From Chlorobium sp. N1 (GTDB lineage Bacteria > Bacteroidota > Chlorobiia > Chlorobiales > Chlorobiaceae), in contig NZ_SJPA01000001.1 in the NCBI RefSeq assembly GCF_004332115.1, positions 558,001 through 622,000 on the forward strand: a stretch of DNA of 64,000 bases, in the 5' to 3' direction. The position numbers were made by a program, and so were the translations under genes. Each line of letters begins with the position of its first letter. The first letter of the stretch is position 1. Positions 44,801 to 56,148 of the stretch are shown piece after piece. The notes under the pieces were generated by a model. That model searched no databases. It was not told the origin of the DNA and was given only the letters and a program-made list of their open reading frames with translations.

Positions 44801-45571
44801 CTACTTGCGGCGCGCCGTCGAGAAGTTGTGGTCGATCTGGATCCCCTCCTCGAAGTTGTACCAGAGCTCCTGGCAGGGGAAGTTGCACTCGTAGAGGGCC
44901 TTGCCGATGATGACCGAGTCGACGCCGATCGACTCGAGGCCGGCCAGGCGCCGCAGGTCCTCGGAGCTCGACACGCCGCCCGAGGCGGTCACTTTCATGC
45001 CGGCCTGCTCGGCGAAGCGTTTGGTGGTCTCGTAGCCCACGCCCTGGAGCATGCCGTCGCGCGTGATGTCGGTGTAGATGATCCGCTCGACGCCCATGTC
45101 CTTCATGCGGAGGGCCAGCTCGAAGTCCTTCAGCTGGCTGCTCTCGGTCCACCCCTTGATCTTCGGCACGCCCCCGACGGCGTCGATGCCGACGACGATC
45201 TTCGAGGCGCGCCAGGACTTCAGGACCTCACGGATCAGTTCGGGGTTGGTCACCGCCGCCGAACCGATCACCACGCGCCCGACTCCCATGTCGAGGTAGC
45301 GCTTCACGTCGTCTGCAGAGCGGATGCCGCCGCCGACCTGGACGGGGATGTCGAGCTCGTCGACGATCTCGCGGATGCGTTCGAAGTTCACCATCTGGCC
45401 GGTAAGGGCGGCATCGAGGTCGACGACATGCAGCATCTTGGCGTTCTGCTTGCGCCAGATGATGGCCATGTCGATCGGATTGTCGAGATAGATCTTCTGC
45501 TGGCTGAAATCACCTCTGGTCAGCCTGACGCACTTTCCGTCCTTTATGTCGATAGCGGGAATGATCAGCAT
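44801..45571 (-). CDS. hisA: phosphoribosylformimino-5-aminoimidazole carboxamide ribotide isomerase
   Basis: HisA is the isomerase of step 4 in histidine synthesis. The 256-residue beta-alpha barrel has the two phosphate-binding repeats: IPAIDIKDGKCVRLTRGD with catalytic Asp near the N-terminus, VGGGIRSADDVKRYLDMGVGRVVIGSAAV, IYTDITRDGML with the second Asp, and TASGGVSS. It lies 49 bases downstream of hisH and 60 bases upstream of scpB. Confidence 0.97.
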   Translation of the reverse strand: MLIIPAIDIKDGKCVRLTRGDFSQQKIYLDNPIDMAIIWRKQNAKMLHVVDLDAALTGQMVNFERIREIVDELDIPVQVGGGIRSADDVKRYLDMGVGRVVIGSAAVTNPELIREVLKSWRASKIVVGIDAVGGVPKIKGWTESSQLKDFELALRMKDMGVERIIYTDITRDGMLQGVGYETTKRFAEQAGMKVTASGGVSSSEDLRRLAGLESIGVDSVIIGKALYECNFPCQELWYNFEEGIQIDHNFSTARRK

Positions 45572-45620
45572 GTCGGGTCGCTGCTAGTATCAATGATTGA
45601 AAGAGTAGAGGGGGGAGCGG

Positions 45621-46226
45621 CTAGCACTCCGCGAAATTCCGAAGAACCCGGAGACCGGCTTCGGAGCTCTTTTCCGGATGGAACTGCACCGCGAAAATAC
45701 CATTTTTTTCAATGGCCGAACAAAAGTTTTTTCCCGCGAACCAGGTCGTGGCGGCGATGCTCGGCGCCTCTAAGGGCTCGCAGTAGTAGGAGTGCACGAA
45801 ATAGAAGAAGGTGTGGTCCTCGATGCCGCGGAACAGCACGCTCTCTTTCTGCTGGTCAACGGAGTTCCATCCGATCTGGGGAATCTTGTCGGTCGTGCTC
45901 TCGAAATGGCGGACGCGGCCCGCCACGAGGTCGAGGCCGCGGTGCGAACCCATCTCCTCGCTCCCGCTGAGCATGAGCTGCATGCCGAGGCAGATGCCGA
46001 AGAGGTGGCCCCCCTTGTCGACATGCTCAAGGATGGCGTCGGTGAAGCCGAGCCGGTCGAGGGCGTCCTTGGCCTGGCCGAAAGCGCCGACACCGGGAAG
46101 GACGACCTTCCTGGAACCCGCCATTTTCGACGGATCGCTGCTGACGGTTGCCGGAATGCCGAGGTAGTCGAAGGCTTTCTGCACCGAACGGAGGTTTCCG
46201 GCGCCGTAATCAGCTATGAAGACCAT
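45621..46226 (-). CDS. hisH: imidazole glycerol phosphate synthase, glutamine amidotransferase subunit
   Basis: HisH supplies ammonia to HisF for closure of the imidazole ring. The 201-residue class I amidotransferase shows IADYGAGNLRSVQKAF, VLPGVGAFGQA, HLFGICLGMQLML (nucleophile Cys) and VQFHPEKSSEAG (His-Glu). It heads hisH-hisA on the minus strand. The 150-base region in front is shared with divergent nfnA and is AT-rich (TATAAT at 46294-46299 on the plus strand). Confidence 0.96.
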   Translation of the reverse strand: MVFIADYGAGNLRSVQKAFDYLGIPATVSSDPSKMAGSRKVVLPGVGAFGQAKDALDRLGFTDAILEHVDKGGHLFGICLGMQLMLSGSEEMGSHRGLDLVAGRVRHFESTTDKIPQIGWNSVDQQKESVLFRGIEDHTFFYFVHSYYCEPLEAPSIAATTWFAGKNFCSAIEKNGIFAVQFHPEKSSEAGLRVLRNFAEC

Positions 46227-46376
46227 ATGCAGGCGGATTTCAGGGGGACTCGCGGGGCGACGCCGCCCTCCGAGCCCATTTTTTAATTCAATATATAATC
46301 CGTATCATGTTAGCTTTTGCGCCCCACCGAAAAGAAGTAGCCGGATTCCATAAACTCATACGAAACAGACGAACCA

Positions 46377-47219
46377 ATGTATAGAATTGTTTCCTCAATT
46401 TTCTTAGCTGAAAATATCAAAAAAATAGAAATTGAGGCCCCGCGGATCGCCAAAAAGCGAAAAGCAGGCCAGTTCGTCATGCTGCGTGTCACCGACCACG
46501 GCGAGAGGATTCCCCTGACGATCGCGGGATCGGATCCCGAGAAGGGCACCATCACGCTCATCGTCCAGGGCATGGGCAAGTCCACGAGGGCGCTCAACCT
46601 GCTCGAGGCCGGCAGCTCGATCGCAGACATCGTCGGTCCGCTCGGCACCCCCTCCCACATCGAGAACTTCGGCACCGCCGTCAGCATCGGAGGCGGCGTC
46701 GGCACGGCCATCGCCTACCCGACCGCCATCGCGCTCAAGGAAGCCGGCAACCACGTCATCACCATCAACGGCGCCCGCTCGAAGGACCTCGTCATCCTCG
46801 AGCGTGAGATGCAGGAGGTTTCCGACGAAGCCTACATCACCACCGACGACGGCTCGTACGGCTACCACGGCTTCGTCACCCAGAAACTCCAGGAGCTGAT
46901 CGATTCCGGCAGGAAGATCGACTTCGTGCTCGCCATCGGGCCGATTCCGATGATGAAGGCCGTCGCCGAGGTCACCCGCCCCTACGGCATCAAAACCGTC
47001 GTCAGCCTCAACCCCATCATGGTCGACGGTACCGGCATGTGCGGCGGCTGCAGGGTCACCGTCGACGGGGAAATCAAGTTCGCCTGCGTCGACGGGCCGG
47101 AGTTCGACGCCCACAAGGTCGACTTCACCAACCTCGCCGACCGCAACAGGATCTACCTCTCCGAAGAGAAGGAGTCCTCCTCCGGGGAGCACCGCTGCCA
47201 CCTGCACCAGCAGAAATAA
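46377..47219 (+). CDS. nfnA: NfnA/SudB-type ferredoxin-NADP+ reductase subunit alpha
   Basis: A 280-residue FAD/NAD-binding and [2Fe-2S] subunit of the dihydroorotate-dehydrogenase electron-transfer family. It has RIPLTIAGSDPEKGTITLIVQ (FAD site), SIGGGVGTAIAYP (NAD site) and a C-terminal Cys cluster GTGMCGGCRVTVDGEIKFAC with Asp/Cys ligands. Together with nfnB it should form NfnAB, which couples NADH, NADPH and reduced ferredoxin by electron bifurcation, or the related sulfide dehydrogenase. It lies 57 bases upstream of nfnB. Confidence 0.92.
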   Translation: MYRIVSSIFLAENIKKIEIEAPRIAKKRKAGQFVMLRVTDHGERIPLTIAGSDPEKGTITLIVQGMGKSTRALNLLEAGSSIADIVGPLGTPSHIENFGTAVSIGGGVGTAIAYPTAIALKEAGNHVITINGARSKDLVILEREMQEVSDEAYITTDDGSYGYHGFVTQKLQELIDSGRKIDFVLAIGPIPMMKAVAEVTRPYGIKTVVSLNPIMVDGTGMCGGCRVTVDGEIKFACVDGPEFDAHKVDFTNLADRNRIYLSEEKESSSGEHRCHLHQQK

Positions 47220-47276
47220 CCCCGGGGCACCACCCGACGAGAGCCGAGCACAACCCTATTACAACCGAACACCACC

Positions 47277-48728
47277 ATGGACGCCAAACACATCACGAAT
47301 AAAGAACGCATGGCCATCCCGCGCCAGCCGATGCCCGCCCAGGACCCGAATGTCCGCAACAGGAACTTCAAGGAGGTCAACCTCGGCTATACTCCCGAAC
47401 TGGCAATGCAGGAGGCCCTGCGCTGCATCCAGTGCAAGGACCCGGTCTGCATCCAGGGCTGCCCGGTGAACATCAAGATCGACGAGTTCATCCAGCTGGT
47501 CGCCGAAGGAGACTTCCTCGGCGCTGCAAGGAAAGTGAAGGAGGACAACGTACTGCCCGCCGTCTGCGGCAGGGTATGCCCCCAGGAGGACCAGTGCGAG
47601 AAGGCCTGCATCATCGGCAAGAAGCACCAGCCGGTCGCCATCGGCAACCTCGAGCGCTTCGTCGCCGACTGGGAACGTGAGCACGGGGAGCCGGAAATGC
47701 CCGAGGTCAAGCCCCCGACCGGCAGGAAGGTCGCCGTCATCGGCAGCGGCCCTGCAGGGCTCTCCTGCGCCAACGACCTCATCCGCCAGGGCCACGAGGT
47801 GGTGGTCTTCGAGGCACTCCACGAACTCGGCGGCGTGCTCATGTACGGCGTTCCCGAATTCCGCCTCCCCAAGGAGATCGTCCGCCAGGAGATCGAGGGG
47901 CTGAAGCAGATGGGCGTGAGGTTCCAGACCGACGTCGTCGTCGGCCGCTCGGTCACCATCGACGAACTGATCGAGGACGAAGGCTTCAACGCCGTCTTCA
48001 TCGGCGTCGGCGCCGGCCTGCCCTGGTTCATGGGCATCCCGGGCGAGAACCTCGTCGGCGTGCTTGCGGCCAACGAGTTCCTCACGCGGGTCAACCTCAT
48101 GAAGGCCTACGACTTCCCCGAAGGCAGCGACACGCCGGTCTTCGACTGCCGCGGCAAGAACGTCGCCGTCTTCGGCGGCGGCAACACCGCCATGGACGCG
48201 GTCCGCACCGCCAAGCGGCTCGGTGCCGAGCACGCCTACATCATCTACCGCCGCTCCGAGGCGGAGATGCCCGCACGCGCCGAGGAGATCCACCACGCCA
48301 AGGAGGAGGGCATCGAGTTCCTCCTGCTCATGAACCCGCTGGAGTTCCTCGGGGACGACAAGCACTGGCTCACCGGCGTCAAGTGCATCAAGATGGAGCT
48401 CGGCGAGCCCGACGATTCCGGCCGCCGCCGTCCGGTGCCGATCGAGGGCTCCGAGTTCACGCTGCCGCTAGACATGGCCATCATCTCCATCGGCAACGGC
48501 TCCAACCCGCTCATCAAGCAGACCACCCCCGACATCGAGGTCAGCCGGCGCGAGACCATCGTCGTCGACGTCAACACCATGGCCACCTCGAAGGAGAACG
48601 TCTACGCCGGCGGCGACATCGTCACCGGAGGCGCCACCGTGATCCTTGCCATGGGCGCGGGACGCACCGCGGCAAAAGCCATCAACGAGAAACTGATGGG
48701 AACGGCCGCAAGCCACGACGAATGGTAG
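47277..48728 (+). CDS. nfnB: NfnB/GltD-like NADPH oxidoreductase subunit beta
   Basis: A 483-residue flavoprotein of the glutamate-synthase small-subunit family. The N-terminus binds two [4Fe-4S] clusters (CIQCKDPVCIQGCPV and CGRVCPQEDQCEKACIIGKK). FAD binding follows in VAVIGSGPAGLSCANDL and NADPH binding in VAVFGGGNTAMDAVRTA. The C-terminus has NVYAGGDIVTGGATVILAMGAGR. The pairing with nfnA argues for NfnB rather than GltD, since no gltB-type large subunit is adjacent. Confidence 0.92.
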   Translation: MDAKHITNKERMAIPRQPMPAQDPNVRNRNFKEVNLGYTPELAMQEALRCIQCKDPVCIQGCPVNIKIDEFIQLVAEGDFLGAARKVKEDNVLPAVCGRVCPQEDQCEKACIIGKKHQPVAIGNLERFVADWEREHGEPEMPEVKPPTGRKVAVIGSGPAGLSCANDLIRQGHEVVVFEALHELGGVLMYGVPEFRLPKEIVRQEIEGLKQMGVRFQTDVVVGRSVTIDELIEDEGFNAVFIGVGAGLPWFMGIPGENLVGVLAANEFLTRVNLMKAYDFPEGSDTPVFDCRGKNVAVFGGGNTAMDAVRTAKRLGAEHAYIIYRRSEAEMPARAEEIHHAKEEGIEFLLLMNPLEFLGDDKHWLTGVKCIKMELGEPDDSGRRRPVPIEGSEFTLPLDMAIISIGNGSNPLIKQTTPDIEVSRRETIVVDVNTMATSKENVYAGGDIVTGGATVILAMGAGRTAAKAINEKLMGTAASHDEW

Positions 48729-48744
48729 GCTGAGAAAACGACGT

Positions 48745-49650
48745 TCAGAAGGCGCCGAGCACCCGATGCCAGGCGCCGAGCGTCAGGAAGGAGAACACCA
48801 CACCCAGAGCGACCATCAGCCCGGCAAGCGGCGGGTCGATGTCGTGCTCTGCGGCGATGATGCCGGCCGTGATCATCGGCGGCATGGCCGCTTCGAAAAG
48901 CATCACCTCTGCGGAAAGCCCCCGCATCCCCACCACCCCGAGATAGAAGACCGAGAGCAGGAGCGGCGCAAGCACCAGCTTGAAGCCGAGCCCCAGCGCG
49001 AGGCTGCGCCCGTTGCCGCCGATATGGCCGGGACGGAAGGCGAACCCCACCGAAAAGAGCGCCAGCGGAGCGAGCGTCCCGCCGAGCCGGCCGAGCACGG
49101 CCGTCAGCCACTCCGGATAGCTGAAGGGCATGAGCGAGAACGCCAGGAGGAGGCTCAGGAAGGGGGGAAAGTAGGCGATGCGCTTCACAATGGAGATGAA
49201 CGAGGGCCGCCCCTCGGAGTAGATGCCCGCCACCGTGATGCCGAGGGTGGAGAGCACCATGAAGGAGCCGAGCTGGTCGACCATGATGCCGTGGGCGATC
49301 CCCGCCCGGCCGTAATAGGCCTCGATCATCGGCAGGCCGAGGAAGGAGGTGTTGCCGAGCCCGCCGGTCAGGATGAGGGCGCCGACACTCTTCCTCGGAA
49401 GGCGGAGCAGCCGCCCCGCCACCAGGAAAAACGCCGCGGCGGAAAGGAAGTGCAGCCAGGGCATCGAGGCCAGGAGGAGGACGGAGCCGGTGATGCGGAG
49501 GTCGTGGACGTAGAGGAGGGTCAGGGCCGGCAGCGAGACGTGGATGATGAAGCTGTTGAGCGCGGCGGGGGTGGCCTCCGGCATGCGGCCGCTCCTCCGG
49601 AGGAGGAAGCCGAGCAGGAAGCAGCAGAGGATGAGGAGAAGGTTGTGCAC
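48745..49650 (-). CDS. AEC-family (auxin efflux carrier) transporter
   Basis: A 301-residue integral membrane protein with about ten hydrophobic segments in a 5+5 arrangement. GGLGNTSFLGLPMIEAYYGRAGIAHGIMVDQLGSF is the family's most conserved stretch (helix 4 region with NTSFLGLP). Bacterial AEC members move malate or other carboxylates; the substrate here is unknown. It converges on nfnB with a 16-base gap and lies 9 bases downstream of the membrane-fusion gene, suggesting one transcript. Confidence 0.87.
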   Translation of the reverse strand: MHNLLLILCCFLLGFLLRRSGRMPEATPAALNSFIIHVSLPALTLLYVHDLRITGSVLLLASMPWLHFLSAAAFFLVAGRLLRLPRKSVGALILTGGLGNTSFLGLPMIEAYYGRAGIAHGIMVDQLGSFMVLSTLGITVAGIYSEGRPSFISIVKRIAYFPPFLSLLLAFSLMPFSYPEWLTAVLGRLGGTLAPLALFSVGFAFRPGHIGGNGRSLALGLGFKLVLAPLLLSVFYLGVVGMRGLSAEVMLFEAAMPPMITAGIIAAEHDIDPPLAGLMVALGVVFSFLTLGAWHRVLGAF

Positions 49651-49659
49651 GAAGAGAGA

Positions 49660-50745
49660 CTAGGGCTTCCCGGCCGGGGCCTTCACATGGGCTTCGAGCC
49701 CCTCGCGGAACCGTTCTTCAGGCACCGGAACGACAAGTTCTCCGCTCCTGAGCCCTTTCAGCACCTCGACGAAGGCGAGGTCGGAGGCACCGGTTTGCAC
49801 CGGCTGCTTCTTCAGCCTGCCGTCCTCGATTTTCCAGACGAAGCTCTCCCTCCCCTCGCGGAACACCGCCCCCTTCGCCACGAGCAGCGCGCGGGGCTTG
49901 ACGTCGAAGATGATGTTGGCGGTAGCCGTCATGCCGGCCTGCACCGAGCCCGGCGGCATGTCGCCGACGAGATAGATCTTCGAGGTCTTCGTCACCCGGT
50001 CCGTCATCGGCACGACCCTCGAGACGGCAGCCTGGTAGCGGCGGTCGGGATAGGCGTCGAAGACCACGGCCGCCTTCTGGCCGACCCGGACCCTCGGAAC
50101 GTCGAGCTCGTCGACCTCGACGACGACCGCGTAGGCGCTCGTGTCGACCACCGTCGCCACAAGCGTTCCGCTGGAGACGTAATCACCCGCCTTGACGTCC
50201 TGCAGGGTAAGGATCCCGTTGAACGGGGCGCAAACCGTCAGCTTCTGCAGGTCGTCCTCGACCATCTTCAGCCGGTACTGCCTCTGGCTCAAAAGCTCCC
50301 GGGCCTGTACCCGGGCCTTTTCGGCCCGGTCGAACTCCTGGCGCGAGACGGCGCCCTCCCGGAAGAGGTTCTCCTTGCGGCTGAAGTCCAGCTCGGCATC
50401 CTTCAGGGCGGCCTCCTGCTCCCGCATGGCGGCACGGGCTTCGCGCACGGCGAACTCCGGACGGGGACTGCGGAACGTCATGACGGCCTGGCCCGCCCGG
50501 ACCTGCTCGCCCTCGCGGGCGCCGATACGCTCCACCGTCCCGGAAAACTCGGCCGAGAGGTTCGCTGCCGCATCGGCCTCCACGTACCCGGTCGCATAGA
50601 CCGCCCGGACCAGCTCGCGGTACTCCACCTGCTCGGCCTCGACGTCCACCGTCCCGCCCTTCACGAGCAGATAGGAGACCGTGAGGAGGAACAGGATGCC
50701 GAGGGCGATCGAGTACTTGGGATAAATCTTCTTCAGGGATTGCAT
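49660..50745 (-). CDS. efflux periplasmic adaptor (HlyD/MacA/RND membrane-fusion family)
   Basis: A 361-residue periplasmic adaptor. One N-terminal membrane segment (YSIALGILFLLTVSYLLV) is followed by a lipoyl half-motif, a helical hairpin (about residues 95-165, REARAAMREQEAALKDAEL), the second lipoyl half (APFNGILTLQDVKAGDYVSSG) and beta-barrel domains. Such proteins bridge an inner-membrane pump and an outer-membrane channel. Neither partner is adjacent. The neighbouring AEC carrier is not a known partner. Confidence 0.88.
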   Translation of the reverse strand: MQSLKKIYPKYSIALGILFLLTVSYLLVKGGTVDVEAEQVEYRELVRAVYATGYVEADAAANLSAEFSGTVERIGAREGEQVRAGQAVMTFRSPRPEFAVREARAAMREQEAALKDAELDFSRKENLFREGAVSRQEFDRAEKARVQARELLSQRQYRLKMVEDDLQKLTVCAPFNGILTLQDVKAGDYVSSGTLVATVVDTSAYAVVVEVDELDVPRVRVGQKAAVVFDAYPDRRYQAAVSRVVPMTDRVTKTSKIYLVGDMPPGSVQAGMTATANIIFDVKPRALLVAKGAVFREGRESFVWKIEDGRLKKQPVQTGASDLAFVEVLKGLRSGELVVPVPEERFREGLEAHVKAPAGKP

Positions 50746-50859
50746 GGGCCTGTTGGCAATTGTTTAAGGATTTTAAAGTTACATCTTTCTGACTTTTTCT
50801 CCATTGCGACCTTGGTTTTTCCAGAATTTTGGTCAATCTTAAAAAACTGAATCCCCCTC

Positions 50860-50882
50860 CGGCCGCGCCAGTCGGCCGTTTT
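50860..50882 (+). terminator. hairpin with T run in the hisI leader
   Basis: cggccg (50860-50865) and cggccg (50873-50878) form a 6-bp stem around cgccagt, followed by TTTT. It lies 32 bases before the hisI ATG. It could be a terminator of a short leader transcript or an attenuator. No His-rich leader peptide was seen. Confidence 0.4.
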
Positions 50883-50914
50883 CGTTCAGGAACTCTTAAC
50901 CGGGCAGTGAAATC

Positions 50915-51328
50915 ATGGGTGAAAACGAAGGTATCGACAAAAGCTTCCTCGACACGGTAAAATTCGATGACAGGGGACTGGTCCCGGCCATCGTCCAGGA
51001 TCATGAAACCGGCAAAGTGCTCATGATGGCGTGGATGAACCGCGAGAGCCTGGAAATGACCCTCGAGCGCAGGAAAGCCTGCTACTGGAGCCGCAGCCGC
51101 AACAAGCTCTGGCTGAAGGGCGAATCGTCCGGCAACATGCAGGACGTCCACGACATCCTCATCGACTGCGACGGCGACACCCTCATCCTGAAAGTCTCCC
51201 AGATCGGCGGAGCCTGCCACGTCGGCTACCACTCCTGCTTCTACCGCAGGGTGCTCGAAAACGGCAGCATGGAGATCTGCGACACCCTGATGTTCGACCC
51301 CGAAGAGGTCTATGGCAAAAAAAGCTGA
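50915..51328 (+). CDS. hisI: phosphoribosyl-AMP cyclohydrolase
   Basis: HisI opens the purine ring of phosphoribosyl-AMP in step 3 of histidine synthesis. The 137-residue protein is the single-domain form, without the HisE pyrophosphohydrolase fused. It has [61 protein letters not shown] and GYHSCFYR with the zinc Cys residues. It lies 19 bases upstream of ubiE/menG. Confidence 0.97.
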   Translation: MGENEGIDKSFLDTVKFDDRGLVPAIVQDHETGKVLMMAWMNRESLEMTLERRKACYWSRSRNKLWLKGESSGNMQDVHDILIDCDGDTLILKVSQIGGACHVGYHSCFYRRVLENGSMEICDTLMFDPEEVYGKKS

Positions 51329-51347
51329 ACAACGCTGAACGAATATA

Positions 51348-52076
51348 ATGGCATCCCCTGCGAAAAAGACCGCTGAGAAGCTGAACCTCAGCAAATCGAG
51401 ACCATCTATACAGCAGATGTTCGACGAGGTCGCGCCGACCTACGACTTCCTCAACCACCTGCTCTCGCTCGGCATCGACAACTACTGGCGCGCCGCGGCG
51501 ACGAGCCGCGCCCGCAAACTCCTTCAGGGCGTCCCCTCTCCGCGCATCCTCGACGTCGCCACCGGCACGGGGGACCTGGCCGATTCCATGTCGAAGATCG
51601 ACGGAGCGAGGGTGACCGCGCTCGACCTCTCCCCCGAGATGCTCACGATCGCCCGCAGGAAGTACCCCTCGATCGAGTTCCACGAGGGCTGCGCCGAGGA
51701 GCTGCCCTTCCCGGACGCCAGTTTCGACATCGTCTCGGCCGGATTCGGCGTGCGCAACTTCGAAGACCTCAGGAAAGGCATGCAGGAGTTCCACCGGGTC
51801 CTGAAGCCCGGAGGGCACGCGCTCATCATCGAACCGATGATCCCGCGCACCCCGGTCCTGAAAAACCTCTACCTCGTCTACTTCAAGAAGGTCCTGCCGA
51901 AAATCGCGGGGCTCTTCAGCAAGTCGACCTTCGCCTACGACTACCTCCCCCACTCGGTCGAGCAGTTCCCGCAGGCCGAAGCCTTCACCGCCATCCTCAG
52001 GGAGAGCGGCTTCCGGAGCGCAGAGTACCGCCCGATGACCTTCGAGACCTCGATCCTCTACATCGCAAAGAAATAA
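51348..52076 (+). CDS. ubiE: demethylmenaquinone methyltransferase (UbiE/MenG family)
   Basis: A 242-residue SAM methyltransferase that C-methylates demethylmenaquinone, giving the menaquinone used in photosynthetic electron transfer. Family blocks: [38 protein letters not shown] (motif I), [31 protein letters not shown] and [12 protein letters not shown]. Full length. It follows hisI by 19 bases; the next gene, a porin, is 161 bases downstream behind an AT-rich promoter-like region. Confidence 0.94.
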   Translation: MASPAKKTAEKLNLSKSRPSIQQMFDEVAPTYDFLNHLLSLGIDNYWRAAATSRARKLLQGVPSPRILDVATGTGDLADSMSKIDGARVTALDLSPEMLTIARRKYPSIEFHEGCAEELPFPDASFDIVSAGFGVRNFEDLRKGMQEFHRVLKPGGHALIIEPMIPRTPVLKNLYLVYFKKVLPKIAGLFSKSTFAYDYLPHSVEQFPQAEAFTAILRESGFRSAEYRPMTFETSILYIAKK

Positions 52077-52237
52077 GGAAAAGGGGCAGACCAGCCTCAA
52101 TACCGCCAAAACTTCCACCGATTCTCCGAAAAGAATTATAATTCCGGGGAATCGTGGCGTATATTGATCCAGTGCATGCACCTCTTTTTTTTAGCAACCG
52201 TTATATACCGCAAAATATAACGAAACACCCCACAGCC

Positions 52238-53383
52238 ATGAAAAAGACACTGGCCATCCTCTCCATGCTGGCCGCGGCAGGCTGGAGCCAGGAAGCCGCC
52301 GCCGCGGCCCCGATCGAATGGAACTGGAAAGGCGACCTCCTCTACCGCTACGAGTCCAGCCGGCTCGACACCGACCCGCGCTTCGACGGCAGCCACCGTC
52401 TCGGCATGCACTTCGGCGCCTTCCCGAAAATCAACGACGAGATCTCGGGCGGCGTGGAGGTCGCGACAGGCAAGGACAACCCGACCTCGCGCCTCTACGT
52501 CCTCGGCAGCGGAGACGCCTTCAGCATGAGCGACCTGATGCTCAACCAGGCCTATCTGGAGGTCCGCCCCCTCTCCTACGGGCTTGAGGGGAAGGTCGCC
52601 CTCTCGGCCGGCAAGCGTGACGTCAGCGAGTGCCTCGTCAGGGTCAACGACCTCCTCTGGGACACCGACGTCACGCTTGAAGGCCTCACCCTCCAGTACG
52701 CAAAGCACGGAAAGAAGCTGGAGCAGGGCCTCAGCGCCACCACCGGCTACTACATCCTCGACGAAGCGGACGGAACAGCAAACGATCCGGCTCTCTGGAC
52801 CGCACAGCTCGCATGGAGCGGCAAGGCGGGAGGCGTCGGCTACATGCTCGGAGGCAGTTACTACGACTACCTGCATATCGAAGGATCCACCATCGCCGAC
52901 TGGGCCTATGCGAAAGATCCCGCCAACCCGTCATCCTTCGGCAATACCTTCACCGGCACAGGCACAGGAAAAATCCTGACCTGCGACTACAACGTCCTCG
53001 AGCTCTTCGCCAACGCGGGCGGCACGCTCGGAAACGGGCTCCCATGGAAGGCCTACGGCCAGTATGCCAGCAACGTCGCCGGCGGCGTCGAGAGCAACGA
53101 CACGGCCTACCTCGTCGGCGCTACGCTCGGCAGGGCCGACAGGGTCGGGAAATGGTCGCTGGACGCAAACTACGTCTCGATCGGGAAGGATGCCACGCTC
53201 GGCGCCTTCACCGACGGCACCCGATTCAAGGGCGGCACGGACGGCCAGGGCGTCAAAATCAGCGCCACCTACGTCCTCGTCAGGGACCTCTTCGTCGCAC
53301 TCAAATACTATAACCACGAAAAGGTGATCGACAGCGGCAACCGATACCAGCTCTGGCAGACCGACATGCTCGTCAGGTTCTAG
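52238..53383 (+). CDS. putative outer-membrane porin
   Basis: A 381-residue exported protein. The signal peptide is MKKTLAILSMLAAAGWSQEAAAA. The mature part is a predicted beta-barrel with alternating strands and frequent aromatic girdle residues, starting NWKGDLLYRYESSR and ending with Phe (TDMLVRF). It resembles the putative porin family (PF16930-like). A strong promoter-like AT-rich stretch precedes it, and a terminator follows 43 bases after its stop, so it is monocistronic. The solute is unknown. Confidence 0.88.
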   Translation: MKKTLAILSMLAAAGWSQEAAAAAPIEWNWKGDLLYRYESSRLDTDPRFDGSHRLGMHFGAFPKINDEISGGVEVATGKDNPTSRLYVLGSGDAFSMSDLMLNQAYLEVRPLSYGLEGKVALSAGKRDVSECLVRVNDLLWDTDVTLEGLTLQYAKHGKKLEQGLSATTGYYILDEADGTANDPALWTAQLAWSGKAGGVGYMLGGSYYDYLHIEGSTIADWAYAKDPANPSSFGNTFTGTGTGKILTCDYNVLELFANAGGTLGNGLPWKAYGQYASNVAGGVESNDTAYLVGATLGRADRVGKWSLDANYVSIGKDATLGAFTDGTRFKGGTDGQGVKISATYVLVRDLFVALKYYNHEKVIDSGNRYQLWQTDMLVRF

Positions 53384-53425
53384 CAACCGCCTTCCGGGAC
53401 GAACGGCTTCCCGACGAGAGAGAGG

Positions 53426-53456
53426 AAGGCCGCCCTCACCAGGGGCGGCCTTTTCT
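53426..53456 (+). terminator. Rho-independent terminator after the porin gene
   Basis: aaggccgccc (53426-53435) pairs with gggcggcctt (53443-53452), with loop tcaccag, and runs into Ts. It ends the porin transcript on the plus strand; the reverse A-rich flank could also serve the convergent LOG gene. Confidence 0.88.
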
Positions 53457-53486
53457 GTTTTCTCCGGACCTGCACTCCACCCGCCC

Positions 53487-54104
53487 TCAGGGCTGTTCCC
53501 GGCGGTAGCGGCTGAAGTTCTTGCAGACGTGGCCGTCGCGGAGACGGTCGGCGTGGATCTTGCGCACGAGCTGGACCACGTGCTCAGGCTCCTGGACATG
53601 GAAGATCATGTGCATCTCCTCGCGGTTGAAGAGCCCCCGGCGCACCACCTCCTCCTCCAGCCAGGAGAGGAGGTCTTTCCATATCCCGCCGAAGAGGATG
53701 ATGGGGGTGTCGCAGATGTGCTCGACCTGCACCAGCTGCCAGGCGTAGAAGAGCTCGAGGAGGGTCCCGATCCCGCCGGGAGCGACGACGACAGCGTCGC
53801 TGAGGGCCATGAAGGTGTCGAGACGTGCACTGAAGCGCGAGAACTCCTCCTTGATGTCGAGGTAGGGGTTCGGCGCCTGCTCGTGCCGCAGGCGGATGTT
53901 CAGCCCGATCGACTGCGAGCCGGAGTTGGCGTGCTGGGATCCGGCGTTGGCGGCCTGCATCAGGCCCGGCCCGCCTCCCGTGACGATGTCGAAGCCCGAG
54001 GCGGCAAGCCCCCGGGCGATGTGATAGACGTCGGCGTAGTCGGGGTCTCCCTCCTGTATGCGTGCCGAACCGAAAATCGCTACGGTGTAATTGGGACGCT
54101 CCAT
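53487..54104 (-). CDS. LOG-family protein (TIGR00730, cytokinin riboside 5'-monophosphate phosphoribohydrolase type)
   Basis: A 205-residue Rossmann-fold protein of the lysine-decarboxylase-like LOG family. Hallmarks are [31 protein letters not shown] and the catalytic [15 protein letters not shown] (PGGxGTxxE). Members release the base from cytokinin nucleotides or hydrolyse AMP-like nucleotides; the bacterial role is unclear. ATG 54102-54104 starts the conserved fold. It follows ligA by 13 bases and is the last gene of the lolD-cruA-ligA series. Confidence 0.92.
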   Translation of the reverse strand: MERPNYTVAIFGSARIQEGDPDYADVYHIARGLAASGFDIVTGGGPGLMQAANAGSQHANSGSQSIGLNIRLRHEQAPNPYLDIKEEFSRFSARLDTFMALSDAVVVAPGGIGTLLELFYAWQLVQVEHICDTPIILFGGIWKDLLSWLEEEVVRRGLFNREEMHMIFHVQEPEHVVQLVRKIHADRLRDGHVCKNFSRYRREQP

Positions 54105-54117
54105 GACTCCTTGGGGG

Positions 54118-56148
<2,031 letters not shown>

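Noticed and set aside
47277-48728. Annotation as glutamate synthase small subunit GltD
   Set aside because: No gltB-like gene is adjacent, while an NfnA-type FAD/[2Fe-2S] subunit precedes it directly.
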